In this document: positions 1-13,543 of the stretch, piece after piece
Layout: every line of letters begins with the position of its first letter
Numbering within the stretch: position 1 is the first letter of the stretch
Assembly: GCF_025698545.1 (NCBI RefSeq)
Contig: NC_068577.1
Location: forward strand, 29,467,250-29,531,249
Direction of reading: 5' to 3'
DNA from: Gossypium raimondii
Lineage: Eukaryota; Streptophyta; Magnoliopsida; Malvales; Malvaceae
Length of the DNA stretch: 64,000 nt
Translations under genes and position numbers: made by a program
The notes under the pieces: model-generated
The model's database searches: none
Seen by the model: the letters and a program-made list of their open reading frames with translations, nothing else
What the model was told of the DNA's origin: nothing

Positions 1-3000
1 ATGTTTTTTTTTATAATTTAAAAAAAAAATTGTTGGCATTTGTGTATGCTACAAAATCTTATACGTGAGATATAGAAAATTCTTTTTGTCACCCACATAA
101 TGGGTGAAAAATAATAATATTGAAAATTATTATAATTATAGCAATAATATAAATAATAAAATTAATGGCATGGATTAATTGTCCTAAAATCTTTAATTAT
201 GCAATTCGACTTTGATTTTTACTTGATTCAAACAAAATATGATTATCGCATTTATTTCACATGGTTAAGAATCATTAACAATGCAATGAAAAATAATATT
301 AATTTTGGCCAGATAATGAATCATCTTTCAAAAGAGGCTTTTTATTTACCCTCAAAATAGTAGGGGAGAGACATTTTTAGTTCTCTTTTAAATAAAAAAT
401 AAAAAGACAACCTTTTCATCTCAAGTTTCGAGTGTCACCACTGAAAACATGGGATATCACCATTCGGAACTTCCATATTTGACAAGGATTGATATTTTAA
501 TTTTATTAATAAAATCTTTACAAAATATTATATTGCAATAAAAAAAAGTATTCATAATTTGACTCCTGAACTATATTATTTTTCTCACTTTGACACTTAA
601 AATATTTTTTGCTCACTTCGGTACTTAAAGTTTCATTTTATTCACCAATTTAGTCCTTAGAGTTAACAACATTGAAAAGAATATAGGAGTCCTTGTGGAG
701 CCTATCAAAATGCACCACATGACACTTTTGTCTATGGTCAAGGATGACATGGCATCCACATTGATTAAAATTATAAAAAATTCTAAAATTTCAAAAATTA
801 TATAAATAAAAGAATAGATAATTTTTTTTAAAAAAATCAAAATTCAAAAATGAAATTAAAAGAATATATAACTTTTAAAAATTAAAGTTCAAATTATTTT
901 AAAATTTGAAAATTAAAAATATTGTCATAACTATTGTCTTAATAGCAACCAAACATTAATAAATCACAATTACATATTCATCATGAATAAGTCGATATCA
1001 ATGAATATTAGATATGTTTTCACTATTAAACCATATCCTAGAAAAAATAATTCGATGTCAATTTTAGCTTTTATTAGTACCAATTATACACTTCCAACGA
1101 CAATTTATTTGTTTACATTATTATAAAAAGTAAATTGTATAGTGACGATATAATGATTAATAATAGTCACTAATAGATATATTGTCAGAATTACATCATT
1201 TTTTGGGAAAAAGAAACCTTGGCATCAATTTTAACATTTCATTTGTAACAAATTGGTACTGACAAATAGATTTGACAATTATACCCTTATAGTGACGATT
1301 TACTGTCATAATAATGATAAAATATTAATTAATCACAATTACATATTTTATCAGGGTCAAATACAAAATTCATCACACTATATGTGACCAAATTCTTTAT
1401 TGTCACAATTGTATCATCCCTACCAATCTTAATCACGTAGGTTTTTACTTGTGATTTTATTGTTTTTGATAATTGACCTTTTATTCACCCAAACCAACAA
1501 ACTTTTGCTACCAACCAACATTTCAAACAAAACAAGACTAGTAAAAACCTACCGTCCTATGATTCAATAACCTTGCACAAATAGCTCTCTTGATCAGCAA
1601 AAATAGAACCTGAACCTACTTAGAAGGTTTTCCATGCAACCTTCTATTCGAAGGAAATATATAAAAGCACACCAAACCAATCTGATTACAGTAGAAAGCA
1701 ATGACCTTCCTTCTCATGCTATAAAACCCATCCAATCATTTGCTGCCAAATACTATGCACCACCAACCACTCTAAATGCACGAAATAGTTAGGCGGCTGT
1801 CTTGTTAGGCCCATAACTTGATAATACCCTCAACCTTGAGCTTCAAGAGTCGTTTTTTTATGTTTGTTTCTACGTAATATTGTGGAAACTTGGAGTTGAA
1901 GAAAAAATTGGGATTTTGCTATGGTCGAACATCTCTAGAAAGAAAATTTCAACTTAGTTTTTGGGATTAACGCTCATGTAGTGTTGCATTGGGTGTGTTT
2001 AGGGTGAGTGAAAATGAAACCAAGTTGATCCAGCCACACAAATGAAAGTCACAAGTCATTTCCCTAAACCGAACGGTTTGTTTCTTTGTAAGAACTTGGA
2101 TGATGTGTTGATGACAAATTATTGGAATACCCTCTAGGGAATAAAACAGCTTCCAAATGCAAGTAGTTGTTTTTATTGAAATTAAAAAGAAAACAAGTTT
2201 ATCCAGCTACCAGAATGCCCATATTAGAAGAAACCATTGCTTGAAAAATTCTAAGCCTGTAGTTTTGTTTTTTTGGCTACACCCATAGATTGATTAATGT
2301 CAAACATTGGTAATTTAGCTGATTAATTCTTAATTCATCAAACAACTTAGACCATCTTGTAGTTGAATTGCATATTGTCTCTAAAATAAAACAAAAATCC
2401 CAAAAAAAATAAAATAAATGTTTATAGTAAATAGTTTATGAAAGTAAGTGATCACCTCTGTCTTTCAATTTGAGAAGAAAGAACAAAATTATTTTCTCAC
2501 TACAAAACTAACATTTTATTCACCTTTATGTGCACAAATTTGGACCCATTTCTTGTTTTAACTATATATATTTCTGATTAAATATTTTAATTTCAGAAAT
2601 AATTTATTGTTAATTAAATAAAATGACACAATTTAATTTTTTTCTTATTAAAAGTTTTGAAATTATAAATAGAGGTAAGTATTAAATTTTTTGTCTATTT
2701 TATTTACTTTTATTTTTTAAAAATTATAAAGATAATTTAGGTGGATGTGATGATTTGAATACTTCAACCACAAACCGTCCATGATGAATTTGAGGCTTAA
2801 CTAGTTATTTTTAAGAGGAGATTTAATATCCACTTCATAATCTATACTTTTTCTTATTCCTAACTATACTTCATACTTAAAAACTCCATCCTAATCTTTT
2901 GTTTATGAATTTAAGTAAAAAAACCCATTTCTTATAATAATATATTTATATAAAATTTTATATTAATTAAGTTAAATGTTTAAAACTTAGGTATCCTAAT

Positions 3001-3592
3001 TTCATATAGTATTATTTATTTTAAAATAAGAAAAAATAAAACACAAGTATTTTAATACTCTCTTAATCGAATTAATTTTTGATGACTTGTAATACAAACT
3101 CAATCGAGAATTAGTATAAATAATAGATTATGTGAGTCAAGAGGTAGATAAAAAAATATTTATACGAAAATTGATGTAAATAATAATTAAAGTTTTAGTT
3201 AAATGGTAACATAAAAATATTAAAAGTTATAGAGACTTCATTTTAATATGCATATATTTTTCTATGTAAAAACCCTTAAAATAATACTAATTATTTTGTA
3301 AATAAGGATCCAGCTAAGTTAATTAATAAAGAATAGATAGATACATGAATTAAACTAAGTTAATTAATATAGGTAGATTCATTAAGGAGCTAACATCAAG
3401 CATTTAATTGATTGACAATAATATAAGCAAGATGCATTATTATAAAGGTGATTGCTTACCAGTTGCCAATCACATTGCATAATTTTCTCCTTCCCATTCT
3501 CTGTTTTCTTTTCCTTTTTTTCACAAATTAATTTCTATTGCAAATTCAAATGGAAAAAGGAATAGGAAAAAAAACATGTATAAGAAATCTTC
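1..3592. other. AT-rich intergenic DNA, no gene seen
   Basis: No convincing coding region. The stretch is strongly AT-rich with many short A and T runs. Around 560-730 there are phrases of the kind found in plant AT-rich MITEs and LTR debris (tracts reading like 'tttagtcctta'), but I see no matching inverted partner. Around 1080-1330 variants of 'tagtgacgat' and 'tgtcac' recur on both strands, perhaps a worn DNA-transposon remnant. Nothing here can be named with confidence. Confidence 0.5.
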
Positions 3593-3600
3593 TATAAATA
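3593..3600 (+). promoter_or_regulatory. candidate TATA box of the GH3 gene
   Basis: TATAAATA lies 578 bp upstream of the GH3 start codon and is followed by a pyrimidine-rich stretch typical of a plant leader. If used, transcription would begin near 3625-3635 and give a 5' UTR of about 550 nt, with a run of 18 T at about 4016-4033. Position and motif are seen; use as a promoter is inference. Confidence 0.35.
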
Positions 3601-4177
3601 ACACCTTCTCCTTCGTTTCATTTCCAGACTTTACCTACACATTTTACAAGGCACAGGATTTCTGGGATTTTTCTGTATGTTTTGAACTCTCTTTCTTTTA
3701 TTGCTTCTTCTTCTTGATTGTTTCGTTCTCTAATGTTGTGCTGAAAAAAGTTGGAGAAGATAACCACCCATTGCAGTATCTTGATTTTTCTTAGAAACTT
3801 AAATAACAAAGAATGAATTTTCTTGTACATTCAGTTTATATTAATTCTTTTCATTTCATATGGCAGCCAAAAACCAAGAAAAAACACTACGTTTTTCCAT
3901 CTGTTCTTCATTGAAAACCAAGCTATCTTTTCTTACACCTTATTGGGGTTTTTTCAGAGCTTCATATAACACTTTTCCCAATTCAGCGTGTATTGTTTTT
4001 CATTGCATATTAGGGTTTTTTTTTTTTTTTTTTGAGTTGCTTCATTACACCCGAGTTCGAGTAATGTAATTGGATTCTACTTGTTTTAAAACAACAACTT
4101 TCATCACCTCAATTTGGGATTGTAAGTGAGCACCATATTCCTCTTTAATCTCAAGGCAAATTGGAAGAAAGATAAAG

Positions 4178-6824
4178 ATGGCAAGAACAAGAATTACCAT
4201 CTTTTTTATGGGACTAGTGCTTTGGTGTTGCTTGACAAAAGCGGAATACATGAAATATAAAGATCCGAAACAGGCGGTACATGTTCGAACCCGGGACCTT
4301 TTGGATCGAATGACATTGGAGGAAAAGATCGGACAAATGGTCCAGATCGAACGCAGCGTTGCTTCGGCCGACGTGATGAATAAGTATTTCATTGGTGAGA
4401 GTGAGACACCACCATAATTGTATCAAATGTAGCAACTTTTGTGTGTCATATTAATGGATACAGAGGGTATCGATTTTACTTTTGGCAGGGAGTGTATTGA
4501 GTGGAGGAGGGAGTGCCCCTTCTCCACAAGCTTCTCCAGAGGCTTGGATAAATATGATCAATGACTTTCAGAAGGGTAGTTTAGCAACCCGAATGCAGAT
4601 CCCCATGATTTACGGGATTGATGCTGTTCATGGCAACAACAATGTTTACAAGGCAACAATTTTTCCTCACAACATTGGTCTAGGTGCTACCAGGCATGTT
4701 GCTTCACTTAAATCACATTACAATAGTACTGCGTTACTACATTGTTCTTTAAGTTTCTTAGTACATGTTACTCAGGGACCCTAAACTGGTTAAGAAAATT
4801 GGGGCCGCAACAGCACTTGAATCTAGAGCAACTGGCATTCCATATGTTTTCGCACCTTGTATAGCGGTAGCTTTATTTTCAATTTTGTTTTCCTGTTTGT
4901 TTCCCGGAATTCATTTTGAGTTTGAAATATTGATCTTTGCACAAGTCCACAGTCTGTTCTAACTACTGATTCCTTCCACAGGTTTGCCGAGATCCGAGAT
5001 GGGGCCGATGTTACGAAAGTTACAGCGAAGATCCCCATCTTGTTGACGCAATGACAGAGATTGTACCAGGATTACAAGGAGACATGCCTGCTAAATCTTC
5101 TAAAGGCGTTCCATTTGTTGCTGGAAAGTGAGCAATTCCATGGTTTACTATACATAACACGAATTCGACTATATAACTTTTCGAAACATAAAGATACAAC
5201 TTTCTATTAATGGTTTTTCGATGTCCAGTAAAAATGTTGCAGCTTGTGCTAAGCACTACGTAGGAGATGGTGGAACAACCAAGGGCATAAATGAGAACAA
5301 CACAGTGATCAACTGGCATGATTTGCTTAGCATTCATATGCCAGGCTACTACACTTCGATTATCAAAGGTGTTTCAACGGTCATGGTTTCGTATTCTAGT
5401 TGGAACGGCGTTAAAATGCATGCTAATCGTGATTTAGTCACTGGTTTCCTCAAGAACAAACTTCGATTCAGAGTAATGTTTCCACACTCACAAGCATAAC
5501 ATACAAAGGACCTTAGGAAACATAACACCAGATTTTGCACCATTGTTGCAGGGCTTCGTCATCTCAGATTGGGAAGGCATTGACCGGATCACGTATCCAC
5601 CTCATGCTAACTATACCTACTCGATTCAAGCCGCAATCGGATCTGGCATTGACATGGTTAGAGCTTATATTTCATGCTTAATTTTATGTGTTTGATTACT
5701 ATATTTTCATCTCTGCAGGTCATGGTTCCGTACGACTATTCCTCGTTCATCGACGGGCTAACTTTCCTTGTCAAAAACAATTTCATCCCCATGAGCCGCA
5801 TTGATGATGCAGTGAAGAGAATTTTGAGAGTTAAATTTGCAGTGGGTCTATTTGAGAACCCATTAGCAGATAACAGCTTAGTTGACCAACTTGGCCGTCA
5901 GGTCAGTTTATCCATTGCATGACACGGACCTGAAACAGAAAAAAATAACTATAACCCAACATGTCATACCCGAATCTATATCATACGGATTATTAACGAA
6001 AACCTTAAACAGGAACATAGAGAGTTGGCTAGAGAAGCAGTGAGAAGATCACTTGTTTTGCTAAAGAATGGGCACTATGCCGATCAGCCATTGCTTCCCT
6101 TACCTAAGAAGACATCAAAAATACTTGTTGCTGGTAGTCATGCAGACAATTTGGGTTATCAATGTGGTGGATGGACTATTGAGTGGCAAGGGTTCAGTGG
6201 CAACGACCTTACAAATGGTAAAACAAACAATTTACTCCCCTGTTTTAGTGTTTTTAACTATGTTGTTCCGACTCTTGTATGTATCTCCCATTTTCCAATA
6301 TGCAAACAACCATCAAGACTGTCCTTATGATCTCAGGTACAACAGTCCTAACAGCCATAAAAAACACAGTTGATTCAAGCACGAATGTTGTGTATGAGGA
6401 GAATCCGGATCCCAAATTCGTCAAGTCCAACAACTTCTCCTGTGCCATTGTGGTAGTAGGGGAGCATCCATATGTCGAAACAAAAGGTGACAGCATGAAT
6501 CTAACGATTCCAGAACCCGGTCCAACCACAATCAGAAATGTATGTGGAGCTTTGAAATGTGTTGTCATCTTAATGTCGGGGCGCCCCGTTGTGATAGAAC
6601 CTGATATTGACTCCATGGATGCTCTGGTTGCGGCATGGTTGCCAGGAAGCGAGGGTCAAGGTGTGGCGGATGTTCTGTTTGGTGACTATGGTTTTTCAGG
6701 CAAGCTTCCTCGTACTTGGTTTAAAACAGTTGATCAACTGCCGATGAATGTTGGGGATCCACATTATGATCCACTCTTCCCATTTGGATTCGGCCTCACT
6801 ACTGAACCAACTAAAGCTTACTAA
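4178..6824 (+). CDS. GH3 beta-glucan exohydrolase / beta-glucosidase, 9 exons
   Basis: Secreted glycosyl hydrolase family 3 enzyme that removes glucose from the non-reducing ends of cell-wall beta-glucans. Exons: 4178-4394, 4489-4693, 4776-4866, 4982-5127, 5229-5472, 5552-5656, 5719-5901, 6013-6217, 6337-6824. Joined they give 627 residues with no stop, the usual length for plant homologues. Residues 1-22 are a hydrophobic signal peptide (likely cut after TKA). The N-terminal barrel spans roughly 40-390 and the C-terminal alpha/beta domain roughly 410-620. The nucleophile is Asp307 in VISDWEG and the acid/base is Glu513 in [10 protein letters not shown]. After removing 22 residues these become 285 and 491, the barley ExoI numbering as I recall it. 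The ATG is the first in frame and precedes the signal peptide. All introns are GT-AG except intron 2, which starts GC at 4694. The family is clear; the exact substrate is not shown. Confidence 0.93.
4694..4775 (+). other. GC-AG intron 2 of the GH3 gene
   Basis: The reading frame requires exon 2 to end ...ACCAG at 4693, and the next bases are GCATGT where GTATGT is expected. The acceptor is ctcag at 4771-4775, and the frame resumes at 4776 with an Arg-Asp-Pro junction as in the family. A GC donor with AG before it is the known minor class of U2 introns. No nearby GT keeps the frame. Confidence 0.7.
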
Positions 6825-9724
6825 GCTATGTCATGTTGGGGATCCATAACTTTTTTTTGTTTATAAAAGAATGAAAGAAAGAGATGTGATTGTTATAAAG
6901 AAGTCTCAACATTTGTGCATGCTACAGCCTTTTTTATTATGTCAACTTTAAAACTTTTTTGCTTACTTTTTCAAAAAAAAAAATTAATTAACTTCCTTTG
7001 CAAAAATAATTAACAGTTTGTGAGTTAATCGTTTGATGCTAACGTAGCACTGTTACATCAGTCAGAAATAAAAAATATAAAATTTATTAAAATTACAAAT
7101 TCTATTTAAAATGTAAAAAATAAAAACTGGGGAATATTCAAAATTGTGAAAGTTTTAAATATATATATATAAACTATAAATAAAGGCATGTAGATGAACC
7201 AAGAAGAGAGAATTATTCTCTCTTATATTTCCTTTCTCTCTTGTTTTTACTATAGTTTGCTTTAAGCATGAAAGTAAAAAGAGAAAATGGGGATTCTTTT
7301 CCTTTGTTTTTATTAACTCTGAGTTTTTACTATAGTTTCCATTGCTTAGATAGTTTTTATTTTATTTTATATATTTAAATAAAAAAGTGAATATCATTTA
7401 CTCTCTTTTGAATTAGAGGAAAATCTAGGAAACAAAATTGATGTTTTGTTTAAGAAGCAAAATACCATTTTATCCTATTAACATTTTAGGTAAGAAGGAT
7501 ATAATTGAAAAATATTATTACAAATAATCATTTCCTTACCTTTCCACAATTTCCCTCACTTTCTCTAGTTTTTTAATGTCCCAGTTTGAGAGAAAATAAG
7601 ACAATATGACAATACTTTTTCAAAATTATAAATATATCTCTCTTCAACTTTTTCACATTTAACGATAATTTTAAATTTTATCAACTTTATACTTGATGAT
7701 TCATCTTAGTGCGTTATGATAGAACATAAAATGGATATTGCACATCTAAATATTTTAGATGAAATCTATTAGTTTATAAATGAAAATCAATTCTCATTAG
7801 ACAAATATTTCTTACATGTTGGCCTTGATGCAAATAAAATTACATGCTTATTGTAAAGCTATTCTTATATTAATAGTTAAGCAATTAAATGGAGGCATGC
7901 TTTTGCTAACCATTAAGTATAACATATATAGGCATAGGCAACTTAATATTATCTAAACTAAAACTACAAAAATCAAGTCTAGGATATAGTGCACTAGTGT
8001 TGTTAGCACAAATTGCATAATATAGAGATTGTGCACTATCAAATTATTTTTAGAAATAATATCGCAAATTTTGGGTTGCATACATGTCATACATGAGCTC
8101 ATATATTATTTGGTTGTCATCCAAAAATACAATTGACCTCTAACTTTAGCTGGTGTTCGTTCAATATGTTGTCAAAATAACTAGTATTGATGAAAATTAT
8201 TAAAAGACAACTTCTAATTCTTAAATAAAAGCACATAAATTTTCATCAAATTGTTTTGCATCATCATTGACTCGGGATGGTCTAACACTATGAGCTTCTT
8301 TTCACTATCTCATATGTTAATCATAAACATGCAATGTATTCCTTCAGGGAATATTTATCATACAAATACACGAGTATCTCATGTTATTTCTATCCATAGT
8401 TTTAATGTAAAACACATAAAGATTAAATTCAACATATATCTTCTTGATCTAAAAATATATGTTATGTTTTATAAAATTTTGCATCATAAGGAGATGCAAA
8501 ACTAGCTCTTCTAGAGCTTTGACAATCTAATGCAATATTAATTAGCTCTTCAATAGCATATAATAAAATATTATTTTATTATATAACATTAGTAAATGTG
8601 TAATTTATTCTAAAAATATATATGCAATTTTGTAATTCTTTTCAACTTGGATGATAAAATTTCAGATCTTAAAAAAGCTTTATTTATTTATATAAAAAAA
8701 TATATTTTATATAAAGAATAAATATAAATAACACATATATTAAACATAGTAAAGAATAAGTTCATATCACTAATCAATCACTTTAAGAAGCATGGAGTTA
8801 GATAAATTGTTTTATATACCATAACACAATAAAATACAAAATATTATAAGGTCGAATAAGATATTAAAGCTACAACTATAGAGGTTTAAAATTAAAATTT
8901 TCTAACTTCCATCTCTTATAGCATAATTTCAATTCAAATTTTATTATCATGCATTGGGGAACATTTGTTTTATTTATAAGAACTAGTAGAATTATAATGT
9001 CAATATAAATTGTGATAATTGATAACTTCATTGTCATTTATTTTATCTAGTATCCACATATAAGTAACATTATGGCATTTACTTCTAGAAATGTCTAAAC
9101 CAATGAGAGGTCCATAATGTCATTATTTCAACAAAAGAAATATATTTTTTATAAAAGCATATGCAATATTTACTTTAGGAATATGTCGAAATTTTCAAAT
9201 ATCCAAATTGAGTTCAATGATCAAAAGTGATCATCCAAACTAATCATTGCATAAATTACACAAATAATCATTGCATATGATACACATTTACAATAGGCAA
9301 GAACAAATAAGAACAATCATATAATTTAATCAAAATTAAAACTAGACCAATAAATTCTTAAAAAAATGACAAATATATATATCCACATAGAAAGCACAAC
9401 AAGTAAACTTGAGAAGGGATTTATAAGTTCATAGAGACGCAAATAAAAAATTATATAAATTAAACTTATTAATAGAAATCGAATTAAATTTCAAAAAATG
9501 ATTAGACCTACTTAGGTAATTGTGGACGATAAGTAGAGACTATAATCATTCTTTGCAGTGAAGAGAAAGTGATCATCCTCAAGCAAATCTCCAGCAACCG
9601 CTCACGATTTATTTTTTAACCAAACAATTAAATTTCAATACTGGGAGCCCAACAAAATTTTGATGTAAACTAAGGACCTATCAATCTTGAATAAAACCAT
9701 GCTGATAACATGTTATAAAATAAA

Positions 9725-9761
<37 letters not shown>

Positions 9762-12700
9762 CAAAGAACACAGTAATAATTGATGAGAATAAAGGAAATT
9801 TCTATTGCACTCTTTTCTATTTCCATCATCCTTACAAGTAGTATACTCCTATATAGAGAGAGATTAAACTCATCATTTTCTAATACATAAATAGAAAAAG
9901 AGTTACAAGAAGATAAAATGTTGATTAAAAGTTTAATCTTTAGGAAATTTATAAGTCTCGTGTGTATGCTTTCGTGTAGCAGTATCTCATATTTGTAACA
10001 TGTAGGAAATGTTATAATCTATACATTCATTTATGATATTATTAATAAGATTCATTAACAAATTAAAAAATAATTTGATGAATATATAAAATTACGTATA
10101 GATATATAATTACTAAATTTTCCTAAATATCAAATAGGTTAATTTTCATTATACAAAGATATTCATTTTAATCTAATGTCTCCATCTTACAATAATTCAT
10201 CTCATTATGGTTTACCATCAAAATACATATTCCTTGATTAATTTTAATCCTAATGGATACTCAATTCCATCGTTATTTTTAATTTTAGCCTCCATCCGAA
10301 TGGATCTTTGAGAGGCCTAACATAAATTTTCTATTTACCTCACTCTTTTAGAATCAAAAGTAGGGCGACAAAACTGTATTCAATTCGAAAAAATAATTCT
10401 AATAAAAAAGTAATTTAATTTTTTTTGAATTTCGAGTTAATCAATTTGAGTTTTTCATTTTTCGAATCAACTCAAATAAGATAATTTTGTTTTTAAGTTC
10501 AAGTCAAGTTGAATTTTACAACTTAAATAACTCAAATGAAAATTACTGATATAAATGCCCTGTGGGTCATTGTTGATTTCTAAAATGAGCAAATTAGTCC
10601 CTCTCAAGAAAATATACAAAATAATTCAAAATCATCCTCAAAATTTTCAAAAAAATTATAATATTATTTTAAAATTTAAAAATATATAAATTTCTTAAAA
10701 ATTATATTAAAATGTTAAATTATATATTTTATAAAAAATTCAAAATGATAAATTTGAGGCCTTAAATAAGTAAATTACCAAATTAAGTTTATCATACTAA
10801 ATCATCTTGTTTTTCCACTTATTCCACTTTGAAAGAGTTTTCAAATATATATTGACTCAAATTTATATGCTCCAATTTGAAATTTAATCATATTGCCAAC
10901 AAGATTTCAATTTACTTATTCAATATATTTTTAATTTAACTCTAATAAATTTATTCAATTTCACTCGATTCAAAAATAAAATAAATCAAATCGGATTGGA
11001 TAATAAAATAGGAGTCTTGGATTTAACTAATTTTAAATTTTTCTTTCAATTCAATCAAAAAAAAAAGTTATAAATAGATTCTTTTGTTTCCTTTGTGTGG
11101 GTTGGAGTGAGGAAAAACACATAGAAGGGTAGGTCAGTGGAATCATGCATGCAGGGCAATGGGTTGTTGACATAAGTTAGAGCGCATGCACCTTTACGTC
11201 TTCATCTCCAAATTTCCTGTTTTTTTTTATTTTTATTCAAATATAATCTTTGGCTGCCTTTTAGTGTTACTTTTCCATCATGATCTTTCCCTTACATCTA
11301 AAACAATTCTTCATTTCTTTTTTTATTTTGCCTTGAAAGCTTCAACGGCGAGGATTTTAGTTGTAGGTAGTGGCTGCGGTGAGCGTAATCACAACATTGG
11401 TAGTAGATCTTCATGTTTTCAGGTTACAATTTCGCTCCTATTGTTTTTCAACTGGTTATTGATCATCGTTACATTCTCCTAGGGGCCACAATATAATTAC
11501 ACTCTTTTAATCATAAAAAATTTTAAAGTATTTGTCTAACAATGTGTATTTAATCTTTAAAAACAACTATTAATACAATGATTATCCAAATACTTTTAAA
11601 ATAAAACAATAGTTATCTAAATATACCACACATGCATAAATACTCTTTTAGTTTGATGCTGAATGTTTAGATAAGTGATAAAGGAAAAGGAAAGGAAAGC
11701 GTATATTAAAATTAACAACAGAAAAATATGAATAAGTGGTTAGATGAATTGAGGGTGGGCATTTTCTCATGCATTTAAATCAAATGGAAAGGTTTTATCA
11801 TAACAACACTAAATGAATAAAACAACTTTCCATAAAAGTCTACATTAATGTAAAATTCTATATCCTCCATATTTTTTAATCATCTAGCTGTTGAATTTAT
11901 TGATATAATTGTACTTGTCATGCATGTAAATTTTCGAATCAATCCAATATATCTATCATATAGATTTAAAATACAAGATATATTAAATTTATTGAATGAA
12001 ATAGTTAAAAATTTTTAATTTATGTTACATTTGAAATATAATATATAAAAATAAAATATAAAATATAAGTGTTAAATTATTAAAAAATAATTGGTGCAAA
12101 CAATGTATAAAATTATTTTAATGTCAACTTATGCATGCGGATCCCTGGTGTGTATTTATATGCGTACTTGGACATGGATGCCACCTACTTTAAGCACAGC
12201 AAACTTTCACATGTGTCTGTTATCTGCCATTCTCAGCTTCTAAAGTCACCAACCTTATTAAACTTAATTTTCACATATCTTTCCATAAATTTACAATAAA
12301 AAAGTAGAATAATTTCGGAAGTAATATAAAAAGTTCATTTTGAAAATGTAATTCAGAGAAAGTGCCAAGGATCCAAGATTTTCCTTGCTATTCAATCAAC
12401 GAGGGTTGCTAATTTTCCTTTTAAACTTATTTACTTTTTCAGGCATCCTCAATATATAAATTTTATCACGTATTATTATTAAATTAAACAAAAAATATAA
12501 AGACTTGTAAATAAATATAAATAAAAATATTTTTATTTAAAAATAATTAAACATTAACGGTAACTATTATAAATTAATATTAATAATCCTTGGGTTTAGG
12601 ATGTTGAGTTTAAGGGTTTAAGTTTTAGATTTTAGATTTTTAGCATTTTTATAATTAATTATTATTCAATTATGTTTAAATAAAGTTATTAGTAATTTTT

Positions 12701-13543
12701 GTAGGTTCTCTATTATTTTTGTTTTATTTAATGATGATGTATCATTTTATTATTCATCCATGGTGCATGAGACTTATGCATGGATAATGCATCAAATATT
12801 TTTTTATTTTTTATTTAAATTGATATGTGGTAATTGAGAGCTATTTTCATGAGTTTTATATAATCTTTTACAATATTTTTTCAATAAACGATTAATTTTT
12901 CATTAAAGTTTTAACATTTAATATTTACATAATCATATTAAATTTTCAAAAACAATTGAATAATTTTAAAAATATTAAGGTGATTTTGTTTTCAAAGGAA
13001 CTTAGATTTAAAATAAATTATGTCTCTTTTGTTTAAGGAAAAAAAGGAAATATTCAACATTGAAAATAATATTGTTGTTAGAGATTAATCTTTGTGGACT
13101 AAAACATACATGAAAAATACTTTGATTATTAAAAAATTTTAAATTATTATATTTAAATTTTAGTCAAAACTATATAAAATAATATAAAATTTTATATTAA
13201 AAATAAAATTTATGAAATAAATAATTTTTAAAATAAAAATTTATTACTAATTACATTTCATATTTAATTTTTACTAATATAACATTAATTATGTACAAAT
13301 TTATATTTTCAAACATAAGCGAAGAGAGTACATTAATTTAGGGGCTGATACAAGCCAAGGTAGATCTAATGTTTTCTTAAAACAAACAGTTCTTTGCTTA
13401 ACAATTAACACAACCAAAGAGACGAAAACTACATACAACAACCACCACCCAAGCATACAAATGAAACCTATACTTTCTAATCCATTTTCAATTTATAATA
13501 TGAAATGTAAAACCAAAATGCATCTACTACTTTGGCAGCTTTG
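6825..13543. other. long AT-rich intergenic stretch, no gene seen
   Basis: The first part after 6824 should hold the GH3 3' UTR. I see no clear AATAAA, only 'tataaaag' at about 6862. A short perfect inverted repeat (AGAGAGAAT / ATTCTCTCT, one base between) is at 7205-7223. 10370-11080 repeats phrases such as 'attcaattcga', 'gaatttcgagttaat' and 'cgattcaaaaa', suggesting a decayed AT-rich repeat. 11330-11420 is a small patch of higher GC with an open frame but no recognisable protein. Open frames at 8251-8505 and 11186-11482 look like chance. Confidence 0.5.
9725..9760. repeat. (AAT)12 microsatellite
   Basis: Twelve uninterrupted AAT units. Long trinucleotide arrays like this usually vary in length between individuals, so it is a candidate SSR marker. 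Confidence 0.97.

Noticed and set aside
3576..4069. Open frames of 69-72 codons upstream of the GH3 gene
   Set aside because: Low-complexity, Phe-rich translations with no family resemblance. The region fits promoter and 5' UTR of the GH3 gene.
11186..11482. 98-codon open frame with a small GC-richer patch
   Set aside because: Hydrophobic, unlike any family I know, and isolated in AT-rich DNA. Chance frame or a decayed fragment.
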